Source: Gordonia rhizosphera NBRC 16068 (lineage in GTDB: Bacteria; Actinomycetota; Actinomycetes; Mycobacteriales; Mycobacteriaceae). Taken from it: a stretch of 64,000 nucleotides of DNA. The translations under genes and the position numbers were made by a program. Location of the stretch: NCBI RefSeq assembly GCF_000298195.1, contig NZ_BAHC01000055.1:28814-92813 (forward strand), written 5' to 3'. Positions 16,538-25,369 of the stretch are shown here, one piece after another. The notes beneath the pieces were generated by a model. That model did not search any database. It saw only the letters and a list, made by a program, of their open reading frames with translations, and was not told where the DNA came from. Numbering within the stretch: the first letter of the stretch is position 1; each line of letters begins with the position of its first letter.

Positions 16538-17410
16538 TCAGCGCTTCGTGCGGGTCCCCGGGAGAATCCCGGCGTCGATGATCGCCTTCACGTAGGGCCG
16601 GGTCCGATCGAGCAGATCGTCGGCGCCCGATCCCGACCACGCCGGCGCGCAGAGTGCGTCGGTATCCGCTTCGACGGCCCGGTACAGTTCGAGGCCCGCA
16701 TCGGTCAGACGATGTCCTGAGTCGCCGTCGGTGACGAGTCCGCGGGCGGCGAGGCGCTGCACTGAGGCGTCCCACGCGTCGTCGGACCAGCCACGGGTGA
16801 TCTGGACCAGCTTACGGCCGAGAACCCGGCGACGGATCGTCGGGTCCGGTAGCTGCGCCTCGTGGAAGGTGACCGCGTCGAGGCCGTCGAGACCCCGGTT
16901 GACCAGCACGGCGATGTGGTTGTCACCACGCCACTCCCGCAGGATCGAGATGGCGTGCCACAACGCGAGATGCGGGTCGTCGGGGGCCGTGTCCGCGGCC
17001 CAGGCCGCCGCCAGCGGCCGACCGCCCAGCGGCAGATCCGCGGCGATCTCGGCATAGCGTTTGGCCAGCTCGATGATCTCCGGATTCTCGATCCGGTCGG
17101 CCAGGATCTGCCGCAACTGCTCGTCCAGCATGACGAAACGTCGTTCGGCGATCGTGTCGAGACCGACGCGGCAGGCGGCCGTCCAGGCCGCGGTGATCAG
17201 GTCCGGGGCGAAGTTGAAGAACGCGGAGGTGACCACGGTCGGGTGGCAGGGGCCCATCGGCGCGGCACGGGCGCCGACGTAGAACGCGCGCGCATCGAGT
17301 CCGGTGTCGGCCTGCGCCGCCCGCAGACCGGGGTTGAAGTAGACGAGAACGTGGAGTGGTTCGAGAGTTTCGTAGGCCTTGCGGGCGGTGCCGGCGGCGA
17401 TCGAGGTCAT
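16538..17410 (-). CDS. SCO6745-family protein with a winged-helix-like C-terminus
   Basis: A soluble protein of 290 residues. AYETLEPLHVLVYFNPGLRA at the N-terminus and the VGARAAPMGPCHPTVVTSAF region match the actinobacterial family named after Streptomyces SCO6745. A C-terminal segment (WDASVQRLAARGLVTDGDSG, LTDAGLELYR) reads like a winged helix of MarR type. The function is unknown. The ATG was chosen because the homologous part starts there. It is divergent from the NTF2-like gene. Confidence 0.8.
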   Translation of the reverse strand: MTSIAAGTARKAYETLEPLHVLVYFNPGLRAAQADTGLDARAFYVGARAAPMGPCHPTVVTSAFFNFAPDLITAAWTAACRVGLDTIAERRFVMLDEQLRQILADRIENPEIIELAKRYAEIAADLPLGGRPLAAAWAADTAPDDPHLALWHAISILREWRGDNHIAVLVNRGLDGLDAVTFHEAQLPDPTIRRRVLGRKLVQITRGWSDDAWDASVQRLAARGLVTDGDSGHRLTDAGLELYRAVEADTDALCAPAWSGSGADDLLDRTRPYVKAIIDAGILPGTRTKR

Positions 17411-17517
17411 GGGTTCACACTCGCGGGCAGTGCGCGGGTGTGTCAACCGCACCGGGAGATGGCTCGACGACGGGCGTTTCGACCCGCGACGATGCGCGAG
17501 CCGGTAGATGTGGACCC

Positions 17518-17976
17518 ATGAACGACCTCGAGGAGATCAAAACCCTCAAGTACCGGTATCTGCGCGCACTCGACACCAAGAACTGGGACGCCTTCGCCGA
17601 CACACTCACCGCCGACGTCACCGGCAACTACGGCGCGAGCCTGTCGTTCACCAACCGCGACGACCTCGTGGGGTTCATGCGCGCGTCGGTGGGTCCGGGG
17701 ATCGTCACCGAACACCGCGTCGGGCACCCGGAGATCACCGTCGACGACGACACCGCCGCCGGGCGCTGGTATCTGCAGGACCGCGTGATCGCGCCGGAGT
17801 TCTCCTTCATGCTCTTCGGGGCGGCGTTCTACACCGACCGCTACCGACGCACCGCCGACGGCTGGCGGATCAGCGCCACCGGCTACGACCGCACCTACGA
17901 GGCGAAACTCAGCCTCGATGACCTGCCGAGTTTCGCGCTCGACGTGGGGCCGGCCATCCTGACCGAGGAGCCGTGA
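17518..17976 (+). CDS. NTF2-like (SnoaL-type) protein
   Basis: A 152-residue protein whose N-terminus (DLEEIKTLKYRYLRALDTKNWDAF) and following sheet pattern are those of SnoaL-like or aromatic-dioxygenase-beta-like NTF2 folds. Such proteins act as small hydrolases, isomerases or binding proteins, and neither substrate nor catalytic residues can be named here. Start is the ATG following TAGATGTGGACCC, a near match to a leaderless promoter but with G at the last -10 position. The stop overlaps the start of the phosphoribosyltransferase gene by one base. Confidence 0.8.
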   Translation: MNDLEEIKTLKYRYLRALDTKNWDAFADTLTADVTGNYGASLSFTNRDDLVGFMRASVGPGIVTEHRVGHPEITVDDDTAAGRWYLQDRVIAPEFSFMLFGAAFYTDRYRRTADGWRISATGYDRTYEAKLSLDDLPSFALDVGPAILTEEP

Positions 17977-18650
17977 TGAGACACCATCCACAGGACTTCG
18001 AGAATCGTCGCACGGCCGGCATCGCGCTGGCCGCCGAATTACGCGCGCTGCCCCTGATCACCGACGGTGAGACCCCGGTGGCGGACCGCGTCCTGGTCCT
18101 CGGCCTCGCCCGCGGCGGTGTCCCCGTCGCCCGCGAGGTCGCCGAGGTCCTCGGAGCGCCGCTCGACGCGCTGGTGGTCCGCAAGATCGGTGCACCCGGA
18201 CAGCCCGAGTTCGCGATGGGTGCGCTCGCGGCCGGGGAGGTCGTCGTCAACGACGACATGCCACACCGGCTCGGCGTCTCCCCGGAGCGATTCCAGCAGA
18301 TCGCCGATCGTGAGGAGCAGGTCCGCGCCGCACGAGAGGCCCGCTATCGAGAAGGGCGTGAGCCGGTCCCGATCGCCGGCCGCACGGTCGTCCTCGTCGA
18401 TGACGGGATGGCCACCGGTTCGACGATGGCGGTGGCGGTGCGCGCGGCGCATGCAGCCGGTGCCGCGGCCATCGTGGTCGCGGTACCCACCGCCCCCGCC
18501 GACACGCTGAGCCGGTTCGCAGACGACCCCGCGGTCGACGCGGTCGTCTGCGTGATCACGCCGGAGCCCTTCCACGCGGTCGGCCTGTACTACCGCGATT
18601 TCCGGCAGGTCGACGACGAGGAGGTCGTCAGGTGCCTGCGTTCGACCTGA
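17976..18650 (+). CDS. phosphoribosyltransferase-family protein
   Basis: A 224-residue type I phosphoribosyltransferase fold. VLGLARGGVPVAREVAEVL near the N-terminus and the PRPP-binding loop VVLVDDGMATGSTM near residue 140 are the family signatures. It resembles the stand-alone group often found with dienelactone hydrolase-like domains, for which the base substrate is not known. The ATG is used because GAGGAG lies five bases upstream; it overlaps the previous stop (TGATG), so the two genes are coupled. Its 3' end overlaps the convergent LuxR-type gene by 23 bases. Confidence 0.85.
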   Translation: MRHHPQDFENRRTAGIALAAELRALPLITDGETPVADRVLVLGLARGGVPVAREVAEVLGAPLDALVVRKIGAPGQPEFAMGALAAGEVVVNDDMPHRLGVSPERFQQIADREEQVRAAREARYREGREPVPIAGRTVVLVDDGMATGSTMAVAVRAAHAAGAAAIVVAVPTAPADTLSRFADDPAVDAVVCVITPEPFHAVGLYYRDFRQVDDEEVVRCLRST

Positions 18651-21240
18651 GCAGCAATGCCGCGAGCTCGGCGCGGTCGGCGACGTCGAGTTTGGTGCAC
18701 GCCCGGTAGATGTGGCCCTCGACGGTCCGCACCGAGACCGTCAACCGCTCGGCGATCTCCTTGTTCGACAGGCCTGCGGCCACCAGGTTCGCGATCTCAC
18801 GCTCCCGTGTCGTCAACGGAAGTGGTTGCGCCGCCTCGACCAGTGCCGGGGTCTGCAGCCCACCGCACTGCGCCGCGAGACGATTCGCGAGAGCGGCCGA
18901 TGCCACCGTCGCCGAGCGACTCTCCGCGGCCTCATGCAGCAGGCTGGCCTGCGCCGCCGAGTCGGCGGCCGACAAGAGGTAGCCGAGCCGCTCGAATTCG
19001 CCGGCGCACAAGTCGAGTTCGACCCCGTCTCCGACCTCGAGGGCTCGGGCGTGGCGGGCGTAGAGCCCCGCCAGCGGTCCGTCGATCTGCGCAGCCAGTT
19101 CGGACAGCCGCTCTGCCACCGAGGCATCGGAGAACCGGGCTGCCGTGTGCAGCGCCTCGGCCTCGATCGCGAACTGCCCCGAGTCTCGGGCCTCTGCGGC
19201 CGCCGCCAGCGCCGTCTGCACGGCCACCGACACTGTGCCGGAGGCCGCCTCCTGCCACGACCGCGCGATGGTGAGCATGGGACCGAAGACCGCGATGTGA
19301 CGTCCGAACCGGGCCTGCGCCTTGCGCAGCGCGCGTTCGGCCGGTGCGGTGCGTCCGGTGGCGGACAGCGCCTGCACCAGGTAGACGCGGGCCGGATAGT
19401 TCCACGATTCCGCGGCACGACCACTGTCCAGAGACGCCAGCGTCTGCTGCATGCGGCGGGCGACCGCTGCACTGTCACCGTGGGCGAGTTCCACCACGGA
19501 GACGAGGATCCCGGCCATCCCCCATCCCAGATACTGACCGACGTTGGAGAACTCCACGTAGCGGTCGGCACGCACCCCGGCTTCATCGAGCTGCCCGGTG
19601 AGGGTGAGTGCGAGGATCTCACCCAGGCCGGCAGGGAACCGGAGCAGCCCGTCGGTGGACTGCTCCGCGACACGTGCCCGAGCCGCCAGCGCGGCGACCT
19701 CGTACCCTCGTCCGCACACCGCCCGTGACAGGGTGCCGCCAAAGACCGCCCATTCGACGGCCCAGGGCGACGGATGCGGCGATTCGAGCACCTCGTCGGA
19801 AAGCGTGATCGCGTCCTGGACGCGGTTGTCGAAGATGGCGCGGACCGACGCGAAGCCCTTGACGACGAGTGCGAGGGTGGGGTCGCTGATCTTCTCCTGC
19901 AGCATCGCGAGGACGTCGTCGGCCCGATCTGCGTCCCCGAGCGCCCACAACAGCGTGGCGAATCGCATTCCGCCCCAGAGGACCAGTTCCAGCTCGGTCA
20001 GATCGGCGGGAGAGAACGCGGTCAACACGGCATCGGCCTCGTCCGCGTTCCCCTGCCACATCAGCGACCGCGCCAGCGGTTCGGCGGCCGCCAGACCGCC
20101 CGTTCCCTCCGCGACGGCCGCGCGCGCGAACCGTTCCCCGAGCGGGGCATTCGCGAATGCGAGGGCGTCCCGGGCCGCCGCACTCATCAACGCCGAATCC
20201 ACCGCGACATCGCTCTCCAGCGCGAGGTCAGCGAGCCGGATGCGTTCCGCGGGGGTATCGGTGCCCTGCGCCTGCAGCGCTTTCACCAGCCGCCCACGCA
20301 GGCGCCGCGACGACGCGAGGCCGAGCCGGTGGCGGATGACCTCACCGAACAACGGGTGGTTGTAGCGGACGTTCAACCGCCGGCCGTCCCGGACGATGCG
20401 GACCAGACCGGCGATCTCGGCAGCCTCCACCGCCTCCTCACCGGCGAGGTCGGCGAGGATGTCGATGTCGAGGGGTTCACACAGCGCCAAGTACTTCAGC
20501 ACCGTCAGCACTGCGTCGTCGAGTTGCTCGATACGGCTCTCGAGCAGCGATGCGAGCTCGGAGGTGATGGCTGCCCGACCGCGCAACTGCCATACCCCGT
20601 TGACCTGGCGCAACGTCTCGGCCTGACGGGCGCCCTCCACCAGATGACGCAGGAACAGGGCGTTGCCGCCGGAGGCCTCCCACATCAGATCCGCCGACAG
20701 GCCTTCGAGCTGACCGCCGAGCACCGTCTCGATGAGTTCGACGCTCTGCTGTTTCGTGAACGGCGACAACGTGAGCCGGGTGAGGTGGTTGTCCTTCCAC
20801 AGGGAGGTCACCGCGTCCGGGACCGTCTCGCCGCTGCGCACGGTCGCGACGATGTGCACCGCCCGGTCGATGGCGAGCTGATGCAGCAGGGTGGCCGAGA
20901 GCTCGTCGAGCAGGTGGGCGTCGTCGACACCGATGACGATGTCGCCCTCCGCGAGCAGGGATTCCCGAGCCGCCGCGAGGTAGGTCACCGGATCGCTCGT
21001 CGTCGCCGAGCCGACCAGATGCGCGAAGACACCGAGCGGGATGCTGCGGGCGGATTCGGTACCCGCGACCCAACGGACCCCGCCGTGCAGGCCCGCGGTC
21101 ACATGGCGCGCCAGCGTCGTCTTGCCCACACCCGAATCACCGGTCAGGACAACGCCGCACGCCGCCGTCTCGCCGCGCAGGGTGGCCGCGATGATGCGGA
21201 ACTCCTCCTCGCGCTCGACCAGAGGCCAGTTGGTGGACAT
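18628..21240 (-). CDS. large LuxR-family (LAL-type) ATP-binding transcriptional regulator
   Basis: An 870-residue regulator. The N-terminal AAA-type ATPase has Walker A GDSGVGKTTLARH (about residues 39-51) and Walker B GDIVIGVDDAHLLDEL. A long helical, TPR-like middle follows. The C-terminal LuxR helix-turn-helix reads LTTREREIANLVAAGLSNKEIAERL and VSVRTVEGHIYRA. This is the MalT/LAL architecture, in which ligand binding and ATP turnover control activation. The start is set by TAAAAT six bases before ATG. The divergent space is short and the next genes on the same strand encode an ABC-2 transporter, so targets are not obvious. Confidence 0.9.
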   Translation of the reverse strand: MSTNWPLVEREEEFRIIAATLRGETAACGVVLTGDSGVGKTTLARHVTAGLHGGVRWVAGTESARSIPLGVFAHLVGSATTSDPVTYLAAARESLLAEGDIVIGVDDAHLLDELSATLLHQLAIDRAVHIVATVRSGETVPDAVTSLWKDNHLTRLTLSPFTKQQSVELIETVLGGQLEGLSADLMWEASGGNALFLRHLVEGARQAETLRQVNGVWQLRGRAAITSELASLLESRIEQLDDAVLTVLKYLALCEPLDIDILADLAGEEAVEAAEIAGLVRIVRDGRRLNVRYNHPLFGEVIRHRLGLASSRRLRGRLVKALQAQGTDTPAERIRLADLALESDVAVDSALMSAAARDALAFANAPLGERFARAAVAEGTGGLAAAEPLARSLMWQGNADEADAVLTAFSPADLTELELVLWGGMRFATLLWALGDADRADDVLAMLQEKISDPTLALVVKGFASVRAIFDNRVQDAITLSDEVLESPHPSPWAVEWAVFGGTLSRAVCGRGYEVAALAARARVAEQSTDGLLRFPAGLGEILALTLTGQLDEAGVRADRYVEFSNVGQYLGWGMAGILVSVVELAHGDSAAVARRMQQTLASLDSGRAAESWNYPARVYLVQALSATGRTAPAERALRKAQARFGRHIAVFGPMLTIARSWQEAASGTVSVAVQTALAAAAEARDSGQFAIEAEALHTAARFSDASVAERLSELAAQIDGPLAGLYARHARALEVGDGVELDLCAGEFERLGYLLSAADSAAQASLLHEAAESRSATVASAALANRLAAQCGGLQTPALVEAAQPLPLTTREREIANLVAAGLSNKEIAERLTVSVRTVEGHIYRACTKLDVADRAELAALLLRSNAGT

Positions 21241-21246
21241 GGAAGG

Positions 21247-21252
21247 ATTTTA
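21247..21252 (-). promoter_or_regulatory. leaderless -10 box of the LAL regulator gene
   Basis: TAAAAT lies six bases before the ATG on the minus strand. Confidence 0.6.
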
Positions 21253-21331
21253 GTACCCCGATGTGAACGGGGGCATTACCCTGACCGCGCTACGCCGCAT
21301 CCCACCGCACGGCGGATGTTCGCCGTCGGCG

Positions 21332-22082
21332 TCACGCATCGCGACGCTCGGTCACCACGATCCCGAAGCCCAGGATCGCGGCGGCGAAGAGCGCGAAATA
21401 GACCAGCGAACCATAGGCATTCCAGTGGTAGGACGCGACGCCGGTGGTGTCGTTGAGGAATCGGCTGCCGTTGGCGAACGGCAGGAACGGCGCGACGTGC
21501 GGGCCGACCTTGGGCAGGATCGACAGGATCGATTCGACCGCCAGATTCCAGATCAGCACGATGACGATCGCACCGGCGGTGTGCCGGACGATCCGCCCCG
21601 ACCCCGAGCCCGATGACGACATAGAGCACGGCGAGCACCGGTGTACCCCAGATCTGCCGCCACACCCCGGGATCGGTGAGGTCGATGCCGGTGCCCGCTC
21701 CACCCATCAGCCGGACCACCGCCAGGGCGACCAGACTCAGGATCAGGGTCACCGCGAACGCGAGCCCACCGAATACTGCGGCCTTGGCCGCCAGCACCGT
21801 CGACCGGTTCGGCACCGCCTGGAAGGTGGTCCGGATGGTGCCGAAGCGGTATTCGCTCGTCACCGCGAGCACCGCCATGATCATCAGGACCAGCACCCCG
21901 AACGCGTTGATCCCCACGAGCGCGCTCCACGCCGCCTCTCCGGGCGACGTGGCGATCGGTCCGGTGACCGAGCCGATTACCAGTGCGACGCCGAGCGCGA
22001 GGACGACGACGATCGCGACACACCAGTAGGGCGAGCGGGTGGACATCAGCTTGATGCGCTCGGCGTTCATCGCCGTGATCAT
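21332..22082 (-). pseudogene. ABC-2 type transporter permease, frameshifted by one extra base
   Basis: The first frame encodes MITAMNAERIKLMSTRSPYW and membrane helices up to VLYVVIGLGVGA, then runs into arginine-rich nonsense. From there a second frame continues the protein (IVRHTAGAIVIVLIWNLAVE to GFGIVVTERRDA, ending at 21332). Removing one G (C on the plus strand) at about 21593-21598, in a GGGGCGG stretch, joins the frames into a 249-residue protein of normal length for this family. The gene follows its ATPase gene with a four-base overlap. Either the permease is recently inactivated or this is a sequencing error. Confidence 0.85.
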
Positions 22083-23026
22083 CGCGGCCCTCCCGCGATC
22101 TGCGGCGGATGATCTGTCCCGCCGTGATACTGGACCGCACCCGCGGTCATCGCCATGAACACTTCCTCCAAAGACGCACCGGTGGAGGCCAGTTCGTGTA
22201 GCGCGATGCCGGCCCAGGCGGCGAGGTCACCGACGTGTTCGGTCGTCGTATCGGCGACCGACAGGAACGGCCTGCCGTCGGGCCCGATGTTCGGGGTGAC
22301 CGCCAGGCCCGCCTCGGCGAGTACCCGGTGCAGCTCGGGCAGCCGGGGGCTGCGGACCCGGACGCTGCTCGACGCGTGGCCGGTGAACTCGGTGACCGAG
22401 CAGTCCGCGATGAGGCGACCCTGCCCGATCACGACGAGATGGTCGGCGGTCACCGACATCTCGTTCAGCAGATGGCTCGATACGAGGACGGTGCGGCCCT
22501 CGGCGGCAAGGTGACGCATGAATCCCCGGATCCAGACGATGCCCTCGGGGTCGAGGCCGTTGACCGGTTCGTCGAACAGGAAGGTGTGCGGATCGCCGAG
22601 GAGCGCGCCGGCCAGGCCGAGTCGCTGCGACATGCCGAGCGAGAAGCCGCCCGCCCGCTTCGTCGCCACCGTCGAGAGCCCCACGAGGTCGAGGACCTCG
22701 TCGACCCGCCGCTTGGGGATACCGTTGGACGCCGCCATCCAGCGCAGGTGGGAACGGGCACTGCGATTGGGGTGCACCCACCGCGCATCGAGCAGCGCGC
22801 CCACCTGCCGCAGTGGGTGATCGAGGTCCCGATACGGCCGTCCGTTGATCGTCGCGGTGCCCGCGGTGGGGCGGTCGAGTCCCAGGATCACGCGCATCGT
22901 CGTGGATTTGCCCGCACCGTTGGGCCCGAGGAAGCCGGTCACCACACCGGGGCGCACCTCGAAGGTGAGGTTGTCGACGGCACGGACCTGGCCGAAGACC
23001 TTCGTGAGGTTCTCGACTCGCAACAT
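22079..23026 (-). CDS. ABC-2 type transporter ATP-binding protein
   Basis: ATPase of 315 residues with Walker A GPNGAGKSTTMRV, signature FSLGMSQRLGLAGALL and Walker B HTFLFDEPVNGLDPEG. The C-terminal region after the ATPase core (ASSSVRVRSPRLPELHRVL) is the accessory domain common in bacitracin- or lantibiotic-type exporters. It works with the frameshifted permease downstream. The start is set by TAAGGT six bases before ATG, and the promoter is back to back with that of the small gene on the plus strand. Confidence 0.9.
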   Translation of the reverse strand: MLRVENLTKVFGQVRAVDNLTFEVRPGVVTGFLGPNGAGKSTTMRVILGLDRPTAGTATINGRPYRDLDHPLRQVGALLDARWVHPNRSARSHLRWMAASNGIPKRRVDEVLDLVGLSTVATKRAGGFSLGMSQRLGLAGALLGDPHTFLFDEPVNGLDPEGIVWIRGFMRHLAAEGRTVLVSSHLLNEMSVTADHLVVIGQGRLIADCSVTEFTGHASSSVRVRSPRLPELHRVLAEAGLAVTPNIGPDGRPFLSVADTTTEHVGDLAAWAGIALHELASTGASLEEVFMAMTAGAVQYHGGTDHPPQIAGGPR

Positions 23027-23032
23027 GACTCG

Positions 23033-23038
23033 ACCTTA
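23033..23038 (-). promoter_or_regulatory. leaderless -10 box of the ABC ATPase gene
   Basis: TAAGGT is followed by six bases and ATG on the minus strand. Confidence 0.6.
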
Positions 23039-23068
23039 GTGAACTCGCGAGACCTCAGTGAACTCGCG
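23038..23068. repeat. direct repeats between two divergent leaderless genes
   Basis: AGTGAACTCGCG occurs at 23038-23049 and again at 23057-23068, 19 bases apart and therefore nearly two helical turns. The pair fills the space between the two -10 boxes and may be a regulator binding site. Confidence 0.5.
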
Positions 23069-23073
23069 CGACG

Positions 23074-23079
23074 TACCGT
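23074..23079 (+). promoter_or_regulatory. leaderless -10 box of the small plus-strand gene
   Basis: TACCGT is followed by seven bases and GTG. Confidence 0.6.
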
Positions 23080-23086
23080 GGATCGT

Positions 23087-23374
23087 GTGTCTGTCACCCT
23101 TGCCGTGCTGCTGTGGTCGGTCGACGACCGAGAGTCTCAACTGCACCACTACGAGGACGATGTGCTGCGGCTCGTCGCCGAGCATCGAGGTCGGGTCCTG
23201 ACACGTGTGCGCAACATCGACGCCGCAGACCACCCCACAGAAACCCAGGTCATCGAGTTCACAGACCAGTCCGCGTTCGACGCCTACATGACCGATCCGC
23301 GCCGGGTGGCGATGGCGTATCGCCGCGACGCATGTGTCGCCCGCACCGAGGTCTGGCGAGTCGATTCCGTCTGA
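23087..23374 (+). CDS. small DUF1330-like / ferredoxin-fold protein
   Basis: A 95-residue soluble protein (VSVTLAVLLWSVDDRESQLH at the start). The pattern of strand, helix, then TQVIEFTDQSAFDAYMTDPR followed by a final strand matches the dimeric alpha-beta barrel fold of DUF1330 or antibiotic-monooxygenase-like proteins, but I cannot assign a family with certainty. The GTG was chosen because TACCGT lies seven bases upstream; the open frame extends much further upstream into antisense of the ABC gene. It is divergent from the ABC transporter ATPase. Confidence 0.6.
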   Translation: MSVTLAVLLWSVDDRESQLHHYEDDVLRLVAEHRGRVLTRVRNIDAADHPTETQVIEFTDQSAFDAYMTDPRRVAMAYRRDACVARTEVWRVDSV

Positions 23375-23738
23375 GGAACGAGCGGTATCTCCCGCGCTCG
23401 CTGGTCGGGGGCGCCCTATGAGCGCAACGGACCCTGTAGACGTCGCATCACCGGGCCGCCATCGACACCGGCGTGTGGGTACCCCGCTCACGCGCGGAGT
23501 TCGGGGCCGGCCTCCCTCTCAACGCTGGGCGACGCGGCGGCTGGGCGAGCCCGCCGGCTGTGACTCCGGCGGGCCCACCGGGCCGCCACCTTCTTTCACA
23601 CTGTGGAGTTTTCAAGGAACGTGCGTCCGGGGAGTTCCCGGGTGGCTGGTCAGGTGATTCGAAAGATGCTGCCGGTCAGGTGTGCTCGGTCATGCTCGGG
23701 CAGGGCCTGGGATCAGGGCCTGGGATCAGGGCCTGGGG
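23375..23738. other. 364-bp non-coding stretch between the small gene and the HNH gene
   Basis: No convincing gene was found here. It contains a perfect nine-pair stem-loop (23549-23557 with 23566-23574, eight-base loop) that could end either flanking transcript. It also contains CACTGTGGAGTTTTCAAGG at 23599-23617; its reverse complement resembles the TTGAAAACTCNACAGTG-type element of actinobacterial rRNA leaders and spacers. Three 13-bp tandem repeats abut the HNH stop codon at the right edge. Confidence 0.5.
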
Positions 23739-23739
23739 T
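23701..23739. repeat. three 13-bp tandem repeats at the 3' end of the HNH gene
   Basis: CAGGGCCTGGGAT is repeated at 23701, 23714 and (with one change) 23727, ending exactly at the last base of the HNH stop codon. A partial fourth unit (CAGG) continues into the coding region. Confidence 0.7.
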
Positions 23740-24983
23740 CAGGCGGCGATGTCGTCGAGGTGCATGGTGCGGCGGTTGTAGGCGGGGATCGGGGTGCGGT
23801 TCGGGTCCTGCTCCACCGGCGGGAGCAGCCAGGGATGCCGGTCGGAGCCCATGACGATGTCCCAGCCGGAGGCGTGGATCTGGGCGTGACACGAGGTGCA
23901 CAGTAGGCAGCCGTTGTCCAGGTCGGTGGGACCCCCATCAGCCCAATGCCGCACGTGGTGACACTGCGTATATCCTGCTGCCGCACCACATTTGACACAA
24001 CACTGGTCGCGGACGATCAACGCTCTGCGTTGATGATGAGTGAACAGGCGCTGCGGGTGTCCCATGTCCAACGGCACCTTCTCGCCGTCGACGATGATCG
24101 CGGTCACCGTGGCATCACAGGACAGCGTTTTCGCCAGGGTCTGCGAGATCGGGCCCAGCCACTGCAACGCCGCGGCATCGGGGGTGTCGGCCGGGACGGT
24201 CAGATTGAGGTGCGTTTTCGGGGCCGCCACCAGATCGGTGACCCCGGACTCGGCGGCGCGGGCGGCGGCGTCCAGGATCATCTCCAACGCGTCGGCGCGG
24301 CGCTGCCCAGTGCTGCGGGCATCCTCGGACCCGTCGGGTTCGGGGCGTTTACCGGCCAGGGATTCGATGGCCGACACCAGTTTCTCCCCGATCACGATGT
24401 CCAGATTCGCCGAGACCTCCAACCGTCCGTCGTCGGTGGGCGTGCTAGTCCACTCGTTGATGGTGCGGTCCTCACCGGCCGGGACACCACCCTGGTCGTC
24501 GGCGATCTGGTTGCCGATGCTGCGGGCGGTGTCGAGCACCTGGCGTGGGGTGGCCCCGGCAAACGCCTGGGCGATCAGGGCGAGTTGGTGCTCGATCCGC
24601 GACACCTCACTCAACGGTTCCGGCGACCGTTTCTCGATATGGGCCATCCCGCGGACCAGCGCGTCGACGTGTTCTGAGGAGAAGACCCCATCCCCCGAAT
24701 ACGCCGCGACCCGCTCCAGGGTGGTCAACGCGGCGGCGATCCGCAGCCACCGATCCGCCGCCGTGGGTGCGGCACCCATCTCGGTCAACAGGGCACGCGT
24801 CTTCCCGCCGGTCTGACGGGCCATCCCCAACCGGTCCAGCGCGCCGGCGTGCACGGCGAGTTGATGGTCGACCACGTTCCGCAGCCCCATCAGGATCTTG
24901 GTGGTCTCGTACACCTCGCGGCCGGTGGCGTCGGAGGTGATGGTCAGGTCACGGACGGTGGGGAGCAGGTTATCGATCGGCAT
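23739..24983 (-). CDS. DUF222 / HNH endonuclease signature protein (13E12 repeat family)
   Basis: A 414-residue protein with the DUF222 region over the first 300 residues and a C-terminal HNH motif: DQCCVKCGAAAGYTQCHHVR with two zinc-type cysteines, then WADGGPTDLDNGCLLCTSCH and a final His. The family is multicopy in Gordonia, Mycobacterium and relatives and is thought to be mobile or self-propagating, but its role is not established. TACTAT six bases before the second in-frame ATG marks a leaderless start there; the first ATG would add seven residues. The tandem repeats at the 3' end could mark a mobility boundary. Confidence 0.9.
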   Translation of the reverse strand: MPIDNLLPTVRDLTITSDATGREVYETTKILMGLRNVVDHQLAVHAGALDRLGMARQTGGKTRALLTEMGAAPTAADRWLRIAAALTTLERVAAYSGDGVFSSEHVDALVRGMAHIEKRSPEPLSEVSRIEHQLALIAQAFAGATPRQVLDTARSIGNQIADDQGGVPAGEDRTINEWTSTPTDDGRLEVSANLDIVIGEKLVSAIESLAGKRPEPDGSEDARSTGQRRADALEMILDAAARAAESGVTDLVAAPKTHLNLTVPADTPDAAALQWLGPISQTLAKTLSCDATVTAIIVDGEKVPLDMGHPQRLFTHHQRRALIVRDQCCVKCGAAAGYTQCHHVRHWADGGPTDLDNGCLLCTSCHAQIHASGWDIVMGSDRHPWLLPPVEQDPNRTPIPAYNRRTMHLDDIAA

Positions 24984-24989
24984 GCCCCC

Positions 24990-24995
24990 ATAGTA
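24990..24995 (-). promoter_or_regulatory. leaderless -10 box of the HNH gene
   Basis: TACTAT is followed by six bases and ATG on the minus strand. Confidence 0.55.
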
Positions 24996-25004
24996 ATCGA
25001 ACAT

Positions 25005-25369
25005 CTGTGCGAATTTTGCCGCTGCGGCGGGTTATCCACAGGCCAGGATGAAACCCGTAACACCCTGCCTGTCATAGGATTTGGTTTGCCAAGGCGGAAC
25101 ACCGGAAATGATCAGCCTCGCCACCAGCGTCGAGAACCCGAAGATCCAGATCGTCAACGCCACCATCTGTGACACGTCGAACGCAATGCCCAAATCGAAT
25201 CGATTTCACAGCACTGCAAAGGTTTTCGTCAGACGAGAGCAGCTCAATCGCTCATCATACCGTGCAGGTAGGACAGGATACTCGGTGCCGAATTGCGCAG
25301 TGCGGCAAGGATACCGGCGGCCATCCGGGGTCCCGAGAAGCCGCGGACCCTGCCAGGGATCGAGAGATG
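25005..25369. other. 365-bp stretch without a recognisable intact gene
   Basis: Base composition is lower in G+C than the surroundings. The minus strand has an open frame from about 25197 to a TAA at 25032 encoding a hydrophobic helix (MVALTIWIFGFSTLVARLII) followed by SGVPPWQTKSYDRQG, with no clear start codon or ribosome site. It could be a remnant of a membrane protein gene. A plus-strand frame over the same region has no protein-like features. Confidence 0.4.

Noticed and set aside
23701..23739. Tandem 13-bp repeats considered as a CRISPR array
   Set aside because: There are no spacers between the units and no cas genes nearby.
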